Assembly: GCA_964019055.1 (NCBI GenBank)
Contig: OZ025210.1
Location: 7,645,547 to 7,709,546 of the forward strand
Direction: 5' to 3'
DNA length: 64,000 nucleotides
DNA from: Anthopleura xanthogrammica
Taxonomy: Eukaryota > Cnidaria > Anthozoa > Actiniaria > Actiniidae
Part shown: in pieces, positions 43,305 to 54,672 of the stretch
Layout of the letters: the number at the start of each line of letters is the position of its first letter
Numbering within the stretch: position 1 is the first letter of the stretch
Notes under the pieces: model-generated
Database searches by the model: none
What the model was told of the DNA's origin: nothing
Seen by the model: only the letters and a program-made list of their open reading frames with translations
Position numbers and translations under genes: made by a program

Positions 43305-44850
43305 AACTTCTTACTAATATGGATAATAAACGTTTAAATGGTCTTCTTCTTATTGACCTTAAGAAGGCATTTGACCTTGTTGATCACTGCACTTTACTTC
43401 TTAAACTTAAGATTTATGGTTCTTCTTTATCAGCATTGGATTGGTTCACTTCCTATCTTAGTAGTCGTTGCCAACGTACCTCCTTCAAGAGTATATTATC
43501 TGATTCGCTTCCTGTCACAGTTGGTGTTCCTCAGGAAGCATTCTTGGACCTCTCTTTTTTCTTCTATTTATCAATGATCTCCCTTCTAAAATTTCTCACT
43601 CTAATTCTACAATGTTCGCTGATGACACCACTATACTAACAACTGGTTCTTCTATCAATGACATTCAACTTCAACTCAATCATGTTGCTAACGATATTTC
43701 GGAATGGGCTGATCAAAACAAAATGGCAGTCAACACGTCAAAGACCAAATCTATGCTGATTTTATCTTCTCAAAAGGCCAGATTCATTGAGGACCAATCG
43801 CTTTCAGTTACCCTGAACAATATTGTAATTGATCAGGTTGAGTTTGCCAAAATGCTCGGCGTTACCTTAGACAGCCATCTCACTTGGGCTTGCCATATTG
43901 ACAATATTTGTTCCATTATTTTTAGCAGGCTAGCCTTACTGCGTAGGATTAAGCCTTTCCTAAGTCATGACTGTGCTCTGCTCTTTTATAATTCTTGCAT
44001 TCATACTATTATTATTTATTGTTCTGTAGCCTGGGGAAATTGTTCCAAAACCCTCTTGTTAAGAATTCTCTATCTTCAAAAGCGTGCAGCTCGCATTCTC
44101 TTGAACGCTGACTTCTCTACTCCTTCTGTTTTTCTTTTCTCCAAACTGAAATGGATTCCAGTTTTTGACCTCATTAAGCTAAGGAAGCTTCTTCTTCTCT
44201 TTAACATACTTTTAAACCCTAATGCTCCATCTTGTTTCAAAACTAAATTCAAATTCTTATCTGCCACTCGTCAACATGCACGTACTAGAGCTTGTCTCTA
44301 TGATCTTGAATTGCCTTACCCTCGCACAGACTTTGGTAAGCGAACATTTCATTACAGTGCTTCTACTCTTTTTAATGCACTTGAAACTGATTGTAAACAA
44401 CTCGCTATGTCTGAAGCATCTACTCTCGATGCTTTAACCTCTAGAACAACAGCAATTAAACTTAGAATCCGTAAATACTTTCGTCTTAAGCTTAACTGTA
44501 TTGACCACCTGGAAGAACGTTTCTGCTTTAATTGTAGGTTTCTTATGAGTTGTAACTGTATTTCTTCTTAATCTTTATTTGCTTCTCCGTATCTTTACCT
44601 TAACTTGTATCTCTTAGTAATTTATTGTTTTAGTCTAGTAGTCTTACGTTTTTCTTGTTCCTATTGTTTAGTCTATCACAAACTTACCTTTCATAAAATA
44701 TTAGTAATATATAATTCATACATATTGTTATTTACATTTAGTTTAATTATTTATTTAATTAGAGGGCCGTATGTTAGATAACCTTTATAGCTGTTAATAC
44801 GTATTTTTCCCTCGTAAAATAAAGTTTATTGTATTGTATTGTAAGCGAAA
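43305..44850 (+). mobile_element. 5'-truncated LINE (CR1/L2-like) with one frameshift
   Basis: Reverse transcriptase motifs in order: LLLIDLKKAFDLVDHC, VTVGVPQ, then after a frame change MFADDTTIL (catalytic box), followed by the C-terminal connection GVTLDSHLTWACHI, LYLQKRAARILL and ending SCNCISS at 44571. A 3' UTR follows, ending in (ATTGT)n at about 44830-44845. The start of the ORF is missing. One frame change lies between about 43540 and 43612. The coding part is otherwise intact, so a fairly young copy in intron 1. Confidence 0.9.
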
Positions 44851-45369
44851 GTCTTTCGACATATTGTTTGAGGAGAACCAGACAAAAGTCAAAAGCGAAA
44901 GTGTTTTGGGACAAAGTTGCTCGGGACAAAATGTCAAAATGTTTTGCGACAAAGTAACTCATAACAAATAGCCCGAGAGCGGACATAACACATTTCTCGA
45001 GTCAAAATGGAGCGTGGCAAACGAGCGAAATCGATTCCCACAAAAGCCAAATGCAGTTTTGACAAAGAAACTTTTAAAAAAGTAAGCTCGCTTTGTAATT
45101 TGGCCCTAAATCACTTTGACTTTGTCCGCTCTCGGCCACCGTAGCGAAAAACTGATATATAATTCCTCATGGACGAGCCATCCGTCTCTAGTATAAATGC
45201 GGCAAACAGGGTATGAACAAAGTCGCTAAATGCATCACACGACTACTGATATTATCGGCTTGATTTGCAAAGAAAAACAACTTGAAAATCTACAATATCT
45301 AAAGATTATGTCATTTTCTAAAGCCAATAAACTCGTTTAATTTAAATTCCCAAATTCGTTTGAAAGTTC

Positions 45370-45572
45370 AGGGACGGATCCAGGATTTTGTTCAGGGAGG
45401 GGTACAGGGCACAAAGTTATCCCAGGGGGTTGCAACCCTCAGAATCAAAGAAAGAAAACATTATTTCGTACTGGGTTTCTTCAAAAAGTGAGGATAAAGT
45501 TGTTCCGAGTTGGGAGGGGGGGGGGGGGGGTGCGAACCCTTTACACCCCTCCCCTGGATTCGCCCCCGTAGT
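45370..45572. mobile_element. 'gacggatccagg' MITE
   Basis: Ends 'gacggatccaggattttg' and 'ccctggattcgcccccg' are imperfect inverses; GC-rich, with a run of 13 G at about 45518. Non-coding. Confidence 0.65.
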
Positions 45573-46240
45573 TTAATAAAATGATAAGGAAAGAAAGCAA
45601 AATTATTCATAAAATATAATTCTTTTGATTTTGCCGACTATGCAAATTTGGTAAAAAAATCTTCAAATACAAGTTGCTTGTATTTCGCTTAAACAAAAAT
45701 ATCCGAAACAATTTTTATACAAGCATCAAAAACATAATTTCATCTTCTAAAATCCTGAATTCTATTGCTTTATTTTTTTGGACAGCATGGGGTTAAATGA
45801 ATTTTTGAAGTTACCATATTTTCTATGAGGTCATTCAGGAGGTCTGCCAAAATATTTTATTTCATTAAGTAAATTCCGTCCAAAAACTTCAATCTTGACT
45901 GGGAGATACTTAGAGTAATATTCAAAGAAATACCGTGTTGTGCAGTGCTATTTTGTACCCAAAATCAACGCAAACCCTTGAAATTTTACTGTCAAAATAG
46001 GGGCGTTGGCAGAAGTGAGAAATCGTTTTTTTCGATTTTCTCAAAAAAATTAAAAGAATATTAAAAAACAAATTACACCACGATTCATAGGACCTATAGC
46101 CCTACCAAATTCGTAAATATGAGCGACATCCACTCTTAAATGTGTAATTCTATTACTTGCTTCCTTTGGATATGGAAAATCCAAATATATTTAAAGAATA
46201 ACAAAATTATTTACGCCACATAGAAATAAGCGCTCTTTAC

Positions 46241-46331
46241 CTGGATCGACCAATGCGTTGACTTGGCTTATGAAATGCATTACCAGTATCTTTGATATAA
46301 GTAGCTTATATTTATCATCTTTCAAGCCCAT
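46241..46331 (-). CDS. Exon 1: signal peptide
   Basis: First coding exon, 30 codons plus one base. The ATG at 46331-46329 is followed by a short charged stretch (MGLKDDKY), a hydrophobic core (KLLISKILVMHFISQVNA) and a probable cleavage after NA, giving a mature start LVDP. It ends in CCAG|GTAAAG. Its phase-1 end fits exon 2, whose first residues are the start of a MAM domain, which is why I chose this start. A good acceptor (tttttacag) lies about 30 bases upstream of the ATG on the minus strand, so a separate 5' UTR exon is likely. Confidence 0.75.
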
Positions 46332-47099
46332 GATAGTTTACTATTGCACTTGAGCTTTCTGTAAAAACGAAATTCGCAGTTTACTTGAGGTATAGCTTTC
46401 ATCAAACGATTTGGAGCAAAAATGAAATAACTTTTTGACCAAAAGCCCAACCTAAAAACGCATTAAAAAATAATGATGTTAAACATCGGGCTATATTATT
46501 CTATTTCTAAACCAGCCATTCGCTTATAATTTATAATTTATAATTTATTATAATAAGGCCTATCATGACTATAACAACAGTAAGATTCGGAAAAAAACCT
46601 GTACGCGTCTTTTCTTAGTTCATGCCTGAGTGAATTCTTAGTTATTTGGCAAATAAATAGTTGATAACTAAATACTTTTATGTGCCAATTTGGATACTAG
46701 AATATTAGCCTATCAGAATCGTGCTATTCAATTCTAGTGGCAAGTTTTTGATTGGCTAAAATGAGTGGGAAGAGAATCGCGAGGGCAACGAAACCACCAG
46801 GGCTGGTAAACAATCGAGCCTAGTAACTTCATGCTCACTATAGACCCTTTTAATAAACCCTACGATGCTTTATTTTCCGCGTTTAATGTCAAATTTATTC
46901 TTTTGAAATTTGCTCCTTTGAACGAAATTGAAAAGAATTTCAAGGGTTGATGAAAACAGTCTATTAACTGTTGTATATATCATATAATGCAAAGGAAAGC
47001 CACCAGATGGATTCTCAGGACCAAGATTGACGAGATGCCATGCAAGGAAGGATTACTGGCGGCCGTTGACTTGTTTATAAAGCTTTATATGGACAGTTA
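46332..47099. other. Upstream of exon 1
   Basis: Contains the likely 5' UTR acceptor at about 46365. I cannot identify a promoter from sequence. A (TTTATAA)n-like stretch lies at about 46525-46550. Confidence 0.5.
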
Positions 47100-47397
47100 G
47101 GGTCCGTCGCCCGGTGGGGTACTCCCTATAATGGACTATACGGGCATGCTCCGCCCGAAAGGGGTACTTTTTTTCAGGCCGCACGTATAGAAAAGGGGTG
47201 GAAATTTGTGAGTTTTGGTATGAAAAGGGGTAGATTTTCTTCAAAGGTATATGAAAGGGGTACCTTTTCAGGCAAAAAGGTATAAAAAGGGGTCCTTTTT
47301 TGCTGAAATTTGGTATAGAAAAGGGTAAGGGGTCGAGAGTCCGGGCGGAGCATCCCCGCATGAAACGACCCGAAGATCCCCCCCGGGTCCGTAGATG
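47100..47397 (-). mobile_element. 'GGGTAC' MITE, copy 2 (inverted)
   Basis: Inverse of the element at 24764-25062: 'ggggtactccctataatgg', 'gctccgcccgaaaggggta', 'aggcaaaaaggtataaaaa'. Both ends G/C-run rich. Non-coding. Confidence 0.85.
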
Positions 47398-48149
47398 GCT
47401 AGTTACAAGGCTATTCGAGCATTGGTTTGGTAGCGCTCCAAAAAATTAAAGCATTTATATTTTGTAAAAGATTTTTGTATCAAAATAAACCTTTATTCAT
47501 ATACTTCGGTTGCACATAGTAAAACCTGACAATTATTTAAACAGCTTGGCAAACGATCTCCATAAGTATTGGTATTATCGGCCTTTGTAAACAGCTATCG
47601 AAAATGAGGTGATTCTAGAAGCCGATATTTCCACTGGTATATCGATTTAGAAATTGCCTTTGCTACTGAAAAAAGTTTGATTATAGCTTATTTCATTTCT
47701 TAAATAAAAAAATTGGGCAAGTATTAATGCGTCACTGCACGATGTAGTGAAACATGAGTAATGTGTACGGTATTTTGCAAAGCTTTGTAAAGCCTTAAAA
47801 TGTTGATCCTTTCGAAAGTCATTTAAGACCATTTATCAGCCGCCGATATTTTTAAATACATATACTTTTTTGTAGGAGTATTGGTTCATAATAACTGGGC
47901 ATAAAAATCATTGATGGACGATAAAACCCTACTCCTAGAGAAGCTGAGACGTAGATTGCGATTTTGAGCCGCCAATACGGGTTAATATTGGCGGCTCTCT
48001 CCCAATCAAACATATGGGAATCGCGATACTCAGTGATATGGTTTTGTTAATACGAGCGTGACTTGCGAAGAGGCAGACTCGGTGACATGAAAGGCGACTC
48101 CTACCGTAACTTCTTTGTGGAAGCCGCTTTGTCACGCATTTAGTCACGC

Positions 48150-48285
48150 TTTTAGTCACGCTACGTCTACTAACGAAGGTAGTAAACGAATCTTTGACGC
48201 TAGCAAAATACACCCTTTTTGTTGTTAATTTCAACTGCACTAGTCCAAATATTAAAAGGAGAATAAGCACAATCTTCTCTGTCAT
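48150..48285 (-). CDS. Candidate signal-peptide exon
   Basis: An ATG at 48285-48283 opens MTEKIVLILLLIFGLVQLKL, a good signal sequence, followed by VYFASVKDSFTTF. A donor GTTAGT near 48172 is possible; otherwise the frame runs on as a repetitive basic stretch (SVTKSVTKCVTK). It could be the start of another secreted gene, a dead exon, or chance. No neighbour exon found. Confidence 0.3.
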
Positions 48286-48389
48286 CCGTTATCTTATTAC
48301 AGCTCTTTTTTAAAACTTTTAACCAACGTAACGCTCAATTGCGCATTTCCCGTGTCATTATAGGTGATACAATCAAGTTAAGAATATGC

Positions 48390-48700
48390 AAAATACCGTT
48401 CACATTTTCGCTTTGCCGGGAAAGAGTTTTTACGGGCCAAGAACATAATTTTTACACAGTCATAATTAAAGATAACAATGTCAAGAAAAAATTATTTAGG
48501 GCTCAAATAACACATGATATGGGTGTTTACCGCCTTTGAAAATAGGGTGTTTTACTCAGTCGCTTTGATGCCCCTTAATTTGATGTTCATTATTGGTTTT
48601 TCCAGAGTTATTAACTCTGGTTTTTCAACCTGGATTTTAAGAATATTTTTAGTGTTTTGAATTGAAGAAACAATGCTTTAATAATTGATTAGTTTGATAA
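48390..48700. repeat. Repeat shared with 63540-63760, copy 1
   Basis: Blocks such as 'acattttcgctt', 'atttttacacagtcat' and 'atgctttaat' occur in the same order at both places. Diverged, non-coding. Confidence 0.65.
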
Positions 48701-50470
48701 TATCAAGGCAAAAATGCATACATTACATACATACATATATAGTTTATTCAAATCGTAAATGAAATATTAACAACTAGTAAAACTAAGAGCAAATATATTT
48801 ATTTTCCCCCTTCACTAAAAGGTGTAAAAAAATTGCCTTGATATTATCTAACTAATCAATTATTAAAGCATAAGAGCAAATACGAGCAAAAGCGATAACA
48901 AATGAAACAACAAAGCTAAATAATAGGCGACTTGAAAGGAAGTTATGAGGTTATCCTTATGTAAAAACTCCCCAAAAAAACGGCAAAAAAAGACAAAAAA
49001 TACATTAAAAAAGAAAAAATCCCTAAGCAGCGTAATTAGCGAAAATTAATTATAAATGTATACTGATAGATGTATACTGGTATGAGTGTAAGTATCTAAA
49101 TGTCTTTGACGCAGTATTTAGTAAACACCATACACCTAAGTGAGACTTCAATTTCTGCTTAAATGATCTAAACCCATCGGCTTATTCATGTTTCACGAAA
49201 TCGTGCAGCAGCGCATTAATGCTTTTATTTAAGAAATCGAACTTTGTTTAGTGGCAAAGGCAATTTCTAAATCGACATTTAGTCAGATCTGTTTGCGAAA
49301 AAATCGTGCTTTTTTGAGTACAAGAACCAAACTTGGCACAACTGTTCCTTGGGGCATACTAAACATATTTAGGGGTGGGTGCCAAAAAATGGTAGTCTGG
49401 GGGAGGCACGCCACACTCACTACTAGAAGGATAAACTTAATCAAAATTTATATGAAAAAAAAAATCATTCAACTTTCAACAAAAAACATGGAAGTGCTGT
49501 TTAAAAAAGTCAAAATGGCGTTTAAAATTTTTTAATATCTTTTTTGTTGCAGAAATATCAAAATTTCTGGGGCAATTAGAGACGTGGCGTCAATTTTATG
49601 AAACTTGGCACAAAGTTATTTTATCATATTAGAGCTCCAAAAATGAAATAAAAAATGGGGGTCACCGACTTCATTTTTGAGCTACAACTCGAGGAAAATG
49701 GACCATTTCGAAGAAAACCGCGCGCGTTTTCTCGCAGCTTTCAGAGTTTACTAAATCAATAATTATTAAAAAAAAAGGGATGAAGCAGGGTTCTAATTTG
49801 ATGAAACTTTTCCTTATGTTATATATGCCTATTTATGACATGAATTAAGGAAAATAATGATAAAAAAGATCTTACACAGAATTTATGAAGGTTTTAAGTT
49901 GTGCGTTGCCATCAAAATGCGCGAGCTTCGATGTCGTGAAGGGGTGTTTTTTTTCTTTCAAAAACTTAGGTGACATTCTTTTCCATGTCTTTTCCAATGC
50001 CATTTATTTAATTTGGACAAATATCGTAGATCTCTATAGTAGCTTGTTTTTAAGTAAAAGAAAATTGGGGGTAACTGTTCTTGTTTGAGAATTTATGTCG
50101 TAAAGTTTGAAAATTTGGCAGCCATTTTAAATTGAGTGCGGAGACTGGGCACTATTAGGCATCACATTCGGTCAAAAAAACTTTTTTCATACAATGCGAA
50201 CCTCCTAAAGAATGTCGAGGGCTTTCTTGTTCTAAGAAAAAACACGCAACCCTGGTGTGAAGGCAAAATTTAAAGTAGTTACAATATTTGTCGGCGCCTC
50301 AATGGAAAACGCTTAACTTAATGAAGTCTGAACTTTCCTGCTTTCTGCTTAGTTAGATAATTAATTTCTTTCTATTTTTCAAAATTGTTGGGGTGAACGA
50401 GTTACGTGGCCACGGGTAATCATGAGATAAACACATTTTCAACCCGGACTGGAAAACCTCCATAAACATC
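48701..50470. other. Intergenic, no gene seen
   Basis: Short frames only. A 'gggggtcaccga' copy of the foldback end motif at about 49663 (see 6552-8035). Confidence 0.5.
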
Positions 50471-50484
50471 GTACAGGATTACTT

Positions 50485-50960
50485 GAAGAAGTTTTTGAAG
50501 ACCTTACCATTTGTTGATCTCCCAAAACTAGATAACTGGAAGCCATCTCTAGAATTTTTAGCTGAAAGCTATTGCTATTCTGCCATTGTCGAGTTTTTAA
50601 TAAAACGTAAAGTGATTTACCAGAAGCGTTGATAACACAACTTCTTTGCCTCTGGACATGTTGGTGAAATTTTGATAAATCCGGCCGAAAAATTCAAGCA
50701 CATTAGAAAAACTGTCTTAGCTTCTATGAGAAACTCTAAGTATGTTGTAAAATTTGTCTTTGATAACAAAACAGGTCTTGTAATCCAAGCTTCATCGGTA
50801 TAAGTGTGGTTGCCAGACAGCCGCAATTTTGTTTGTTTTCGACCTATACAAATGCCACAATGCATTTTGAAAGTGTAACGTCATATCGCTTCAGGACTAT
50901 TAGCAAAAGAAAACACGTAAACGAACACGGTGACCTGAGCACCTCCCCTCAAATACTTGA
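50485..50960 (+). pseudogene. Decayed SWIM/YqaJ-type open frame
   Basis: Plus-strand pieces: VQDYLKKFLKTLPFVDLPKL (50490 on), then after a stop and frame change HNFFASGHVGEILINPAEKF and YVVKFVFDNKTGLVIQASS. 'F-x-S-G-H-V ... V-x-S-M-R ... Y ... D-x-x-T-G-x-V' resembles the region just before the SWIM zinc finger of repeated YqaJ-recombinase-like proteins of marine invertebrates. The zinc-finger part is not recognisable. Dead copy; homology is by eye only. Confidence 0.4.
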
Positions 50961-53624
50961 TAACTATGCGGAGCTTCATACAAATAGATGCTCGGTTACT
51001 TTCTAGCATTTGAGAATAGAAAAGTTATGCTTTGAGCAAAACGAATAATAAGGTTATTTGGACTAATGTATAGTTTTTATGCGCAAATCAAGCAAATGTA
51101 AGCAATTTTGAGCCATTTTTTTTAAAGTCATTTTTCAAGCCAATTTCACAAAACTACTATTGCTGGATTTCTTATATAAAACAACATGGCCGCGTGTCTT
51201 TTGTTTGTTGGTTTTTGTTTTTGTTTTCATTCTCTTGGGAATGATTGAAAACCAGCGATTGTACACAAGCCGGTTACTTCGTAATTAACCAATGAAACAT
51301 CCAAAAGTACAGCAAATTCGAGAACTCCGCACATTTCTTTTTTTCTTTGATCATTCGATAAACTTAACCAGTAAAATCAGTAAACAATGGATTCGATTTA
51401 ATAGATGCCAGATAAACACCTTATATCTTGCGTTTTTGTGATAACTTTCAAAACTGCAAAACATGTTTATGTTAAGAAAAAAGCTTACCCTACCCCAGCC
51501 ATTGAATACTTACTTCAAAATTTAAACACACGATTACAAAGGTATTGGCAAAAAAAAAAAAAAAACCTTATTTCGCTACCAAAACATTTCTGAAGATAAT
51601 GGTTTCAGATAGTAAAAATGTTTCTGTTCTGCTGTTGTTGTTAAAATGTCGGGTTATTCAAATGTCGGGTTATTTTCGTCCGTCGGTAGAGAAAAACCAA
51701 TAATCGATATTGGAAGGTGGGTTGGGCGAGCAAGATCCTTTTAAAAACACAAACCAAGGATATCAATTGATCGTTTCTATTTACAATACGCCAGATTGAC
51801 AAAGTTTATAATAAACATTGGTAGAGTTAAATATTTGAGTTTGTTAAAATAGTTGTCTTATTATATGAAAAGGAATTTACTGTCAAATTTCTCAAAGAAA
51901 TATTAGCTCCATATCAATTGAATAGAGTAAATAGACAACTGAAAACAACAACAAAAAATGAAATATACATAACTATTAGAACTTACCAGGTTCAGAGCGA
52001 CAAAATTCAACTTCTGAATTCTTGTTTATTTGGCCAACCTCTGATCGGCTTCTCTACTTATGCTTGCTGCTAATGAGGAAAAAAAATTATTTGAATTAAG
52101 AACAATTAGCAAATTATTCTTCACGTTTTTTATTCTTCAAGGCCGGCCGACTCACAATTTTTATCACTGTGTTATGAAAATTCCAGTTTTTTTTGTAATA
52201 CAGCTAATTCAAAAAAGGTTGAGGAAGTAGGTTTTCAGTCTAGCTTGTTGCATGTTGCATACCAAGACCGAAATGCAGTATGGGTAATGTGAATTCAAGC
52301 AGCGAAAGGTTACAACAATATGGGATTTTCCAAAACTTGGTCTGCACGTTTTTGCGGCATATTTTCTTCTGTGCTGACATTGTTTACCTATGAATATAAA
52401 ATAGTTCAAGCTTTGTAAAAAATATGCAAGATGCAGCATGCAACAAGCATGCAACATGCAACAGAACCTTCACCAACCTTTTTTGAAATAGCTGTATTTC
52501 GACAAGAATGGAATATGTTCATTTTCAGACAAATTCGCATTTTTATTCTTAAAATAAGTGATAGATTGTTTATTATCTACGTCATTGATACGTCATTGTG
52601 TGTCCATACGTACAAAAAAGGCTTATTTATTTGCATAGTTTTCAACTGCGCCCTCTCATCCACAAAGAACATAGCGAGTACGACTTGTGGCAAGTCTAGA
52701 GTGTTGCGTGACTCACCTATCCTCAAGCATGATGAGGTGCGCTGCGCCTGCAGTACACTTGAATATACCGTTCTGAAGGTTATTCCATATCTCATTGTGT
52801 ATTGTAGGTGCTGAGAAAATGTTACGACCCGAAGTCAAGGTATTTACGCTGGAACGTTTCAACACGAGCAGGACAAGCAACACCGTCCTCCTCAGGGGAC
52901 TAGATTTTTCCTTCAAGACCACAATTAATTAAGGAGGCTACCTACAGTTTTTCTTGTACTCATCCCCTTGACTTTGGACGGCTGCGATTCTTACATGCAA
53001 GCACCTAAAATCGTGAACTTTCACTCACCTGCTGTATGAAGTGTTTGCAAGACTTTGAAAATTTGATTGAGTCTAAAGAATTGATAAGTACTAAACACCC
53101 CCAATACGCAATCCATGAGCAGTTTCGAATGTTTAAAGTATTTGGCTCGGCTGAGCACGACTTTACACGAAACCTCGCTTTCGTGTTTCCTTCTGGCACC
53201 ATCATCCAGAAATCGAAATGAGGCAATTTTCAAGATGGATATACTTCATTGTTTATGATTTTTTTTGTTTCACAAAAATATGATGATAGCATGATATTGA
53301 CTTTCTTCCGATTTTTGTTTGTTTTTCGTTTGTTCATTTATTTATATATATTTTTATTTGAGAAGCATCCTTTCTTTCTCAGCGAACTCACTCGTGAGTC
53401 AGAAAATCGACCTGGAGAGTCAAGCGACAAAAAAAAACAAAAAAAAACAATACATCATTATAACTCCATCCTTATTTAGTCCTGAAATAAAGAGGGGGTC
53501 AGGAGAGCATCAGAAATCTTATAACTATTTTCCCACAGTAAATATATATCTATTAAATTATTGACCTTACGAAATACCCACTAAACTACCGACAGCGGAA
53601 TTCATATTTTTGCGACCTAACCGA

Positions 53625-53815
53625 CTCCAGAAGTCTGGCATTGGGCCGAGTTCATTCTGATTGAGCAATAAGGAAATTCCCGCGACTATAGAATCTACTA
53701 TTTTCATAATGGATTTTTTTTATTCCTTGTGATGGGAATGAACTCGGCCCTTCTAAGTTTGATTGACGGAAGCCAAAATGCCAGACGTCCGGAGTTGGTA
53801 GATCCTGTCCCAGAA
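53625..53815. repeat. Imperfect inverted repeat
   Basis: 'gggccgagttcatt' faces 'aatgaactcggccc', and 'cagaagtctggcatt' faces 'aatgccagacgtc'. MITE-like. Confidence 0.65.
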
Positions 53816-54024
53816 ATATGAAAAACGTTGTAATTATAGCCTCCTGCGCAACCGCTGTGAGGCGCTTCCGGTTCCCGTCATCCCCCACTAGCGTCTGCTC
53901 GAACTCGAACAACTTTCCTTCATCTACAGGGCTTCCTATCAGCCAATCAAATTGCTAGGTGATATCTAATTATTTTTATTTTCAATTGTATCTTTCATCT
54001 TGAGTAGCAGTAGTAGCTGTTTGT

Positions 54025-54157
54025 GCTAGTGAAGTCACTAAACCCTTGGAATAAAAATTGCTTGATAGTCAAATAGACACAAAAGAAAACAAAGAAAATT
54101 AGGGTCTACTAAAGTGTATTGGTCTAATATCTATTACACGGGTTTAGTGACTTCACT
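54025..54157. repeat. Short TIR element
   Basis: 'gtgaagtcactaaaccc' faces 'gggtttagtgacttcac', 17-base perfect arms about 100 bases apart. Confidence 0.75.
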
Positions 54158-54540
54158 CTAACCGAAGCAATAAGTGATCAAAACTCTGTAAACGAGAGTA
54201 GACTAAGTAGAATGGAGTAGATTGTGTTTAGTATTCGTAGAAGTACTCCTGAAAATTTCAAATATATTAACATTAATCCTACAATATATCAGTTGTAGGG
54301 ACCGAGGAATAATAGTCGAGAGACAGCCCGTAGGGTTTACTTACTTGTTGTAACTTAGTACTGAATTTTAATACTTGTAAATGAGTATGATTTCAATACT
54401 AGATTAATAATTCAATGAAGAAGATAATCAATATCATCAATTAGTGAATATTGACAAACGTCTTTATTTTCTAAAATTACGGCATTAATTGCTTTTTTCT
54501 GATGAATGTTGAACTTAATTATACAAAAATGCTGGCTTAC

Positions 54541-54672
54541 TTTGCTATAATAGTCATCCATACGATCATTCTCTAAGGAAAGACGACCAAGGCCAAGGTC
54601 GTACCCACAAGGTGTAAGTGATGGGAGTGATGCTGTAGATACCGCTGACCTGTCTGTAGTTTTCGTAGATTT
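54541..54672 (-). CDS. Isolated exon, start of an F5/8C-like domain
   Basis: 44 codons, phase 0 at both ends, acceptor catcttgtgcag and donor GCAAA|GTAAGC. It has a Ser/Thr stretch (STKTTDRSAVSTASLPS) and then TPCGYDLGLGRLSLENDR, resembling the C-x-x-x-L-G-x-x-x-G-x-I start of a discoidin domain. No neighbouring exon was found, so it may belong to a neighbouring or broken paralogue. Confidence 0.5.

Larger units (their letters stand above)
547..46331 (-). other. 35-exon multidomain secreted/adhesion gene, 3' end missing
   Basis: Whole-gene entry for the exons listed one by one below. Seen: 35 minus-strand open segments, each flanked by AG (5') and GT (3'), whose phases fit at all 34 junctions and give 1,678 codons plus 2 bases with no stop. 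Domains by residue: signal peptide 1-26, MAM 31-186, unknown 187-310, C-type lectin 311-424, FTP 425-546, PA14-like 547-806, microexon linker 807-858, F5/8C-like 859-967, MAM 968-1111, LDLa 1112-1227, linker to 1253, MAM 1254-1430, short linker to 1452, MAM-like to 1509, GCFKD module to 1612, LamG-like to 1678. Known: these are extracellular adhesion and glycan-binding folds. Inference: a surface or matrix recognition protein. It could be two genes joined by my model, but the constant phase argues against that. Confidence 0.8.
50961..54540. other. Intergenic with small inverted repeats
   Basis: Contains two inverted repeats listed separately and a possible minus-strand exon at 51987-52058 (VEFCRSEP, donor CCTG|GTAAGT), unsupported by neighbours. 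A (CATGCAA)-like patch lies near 52430-52460. Confidence 0.45.
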
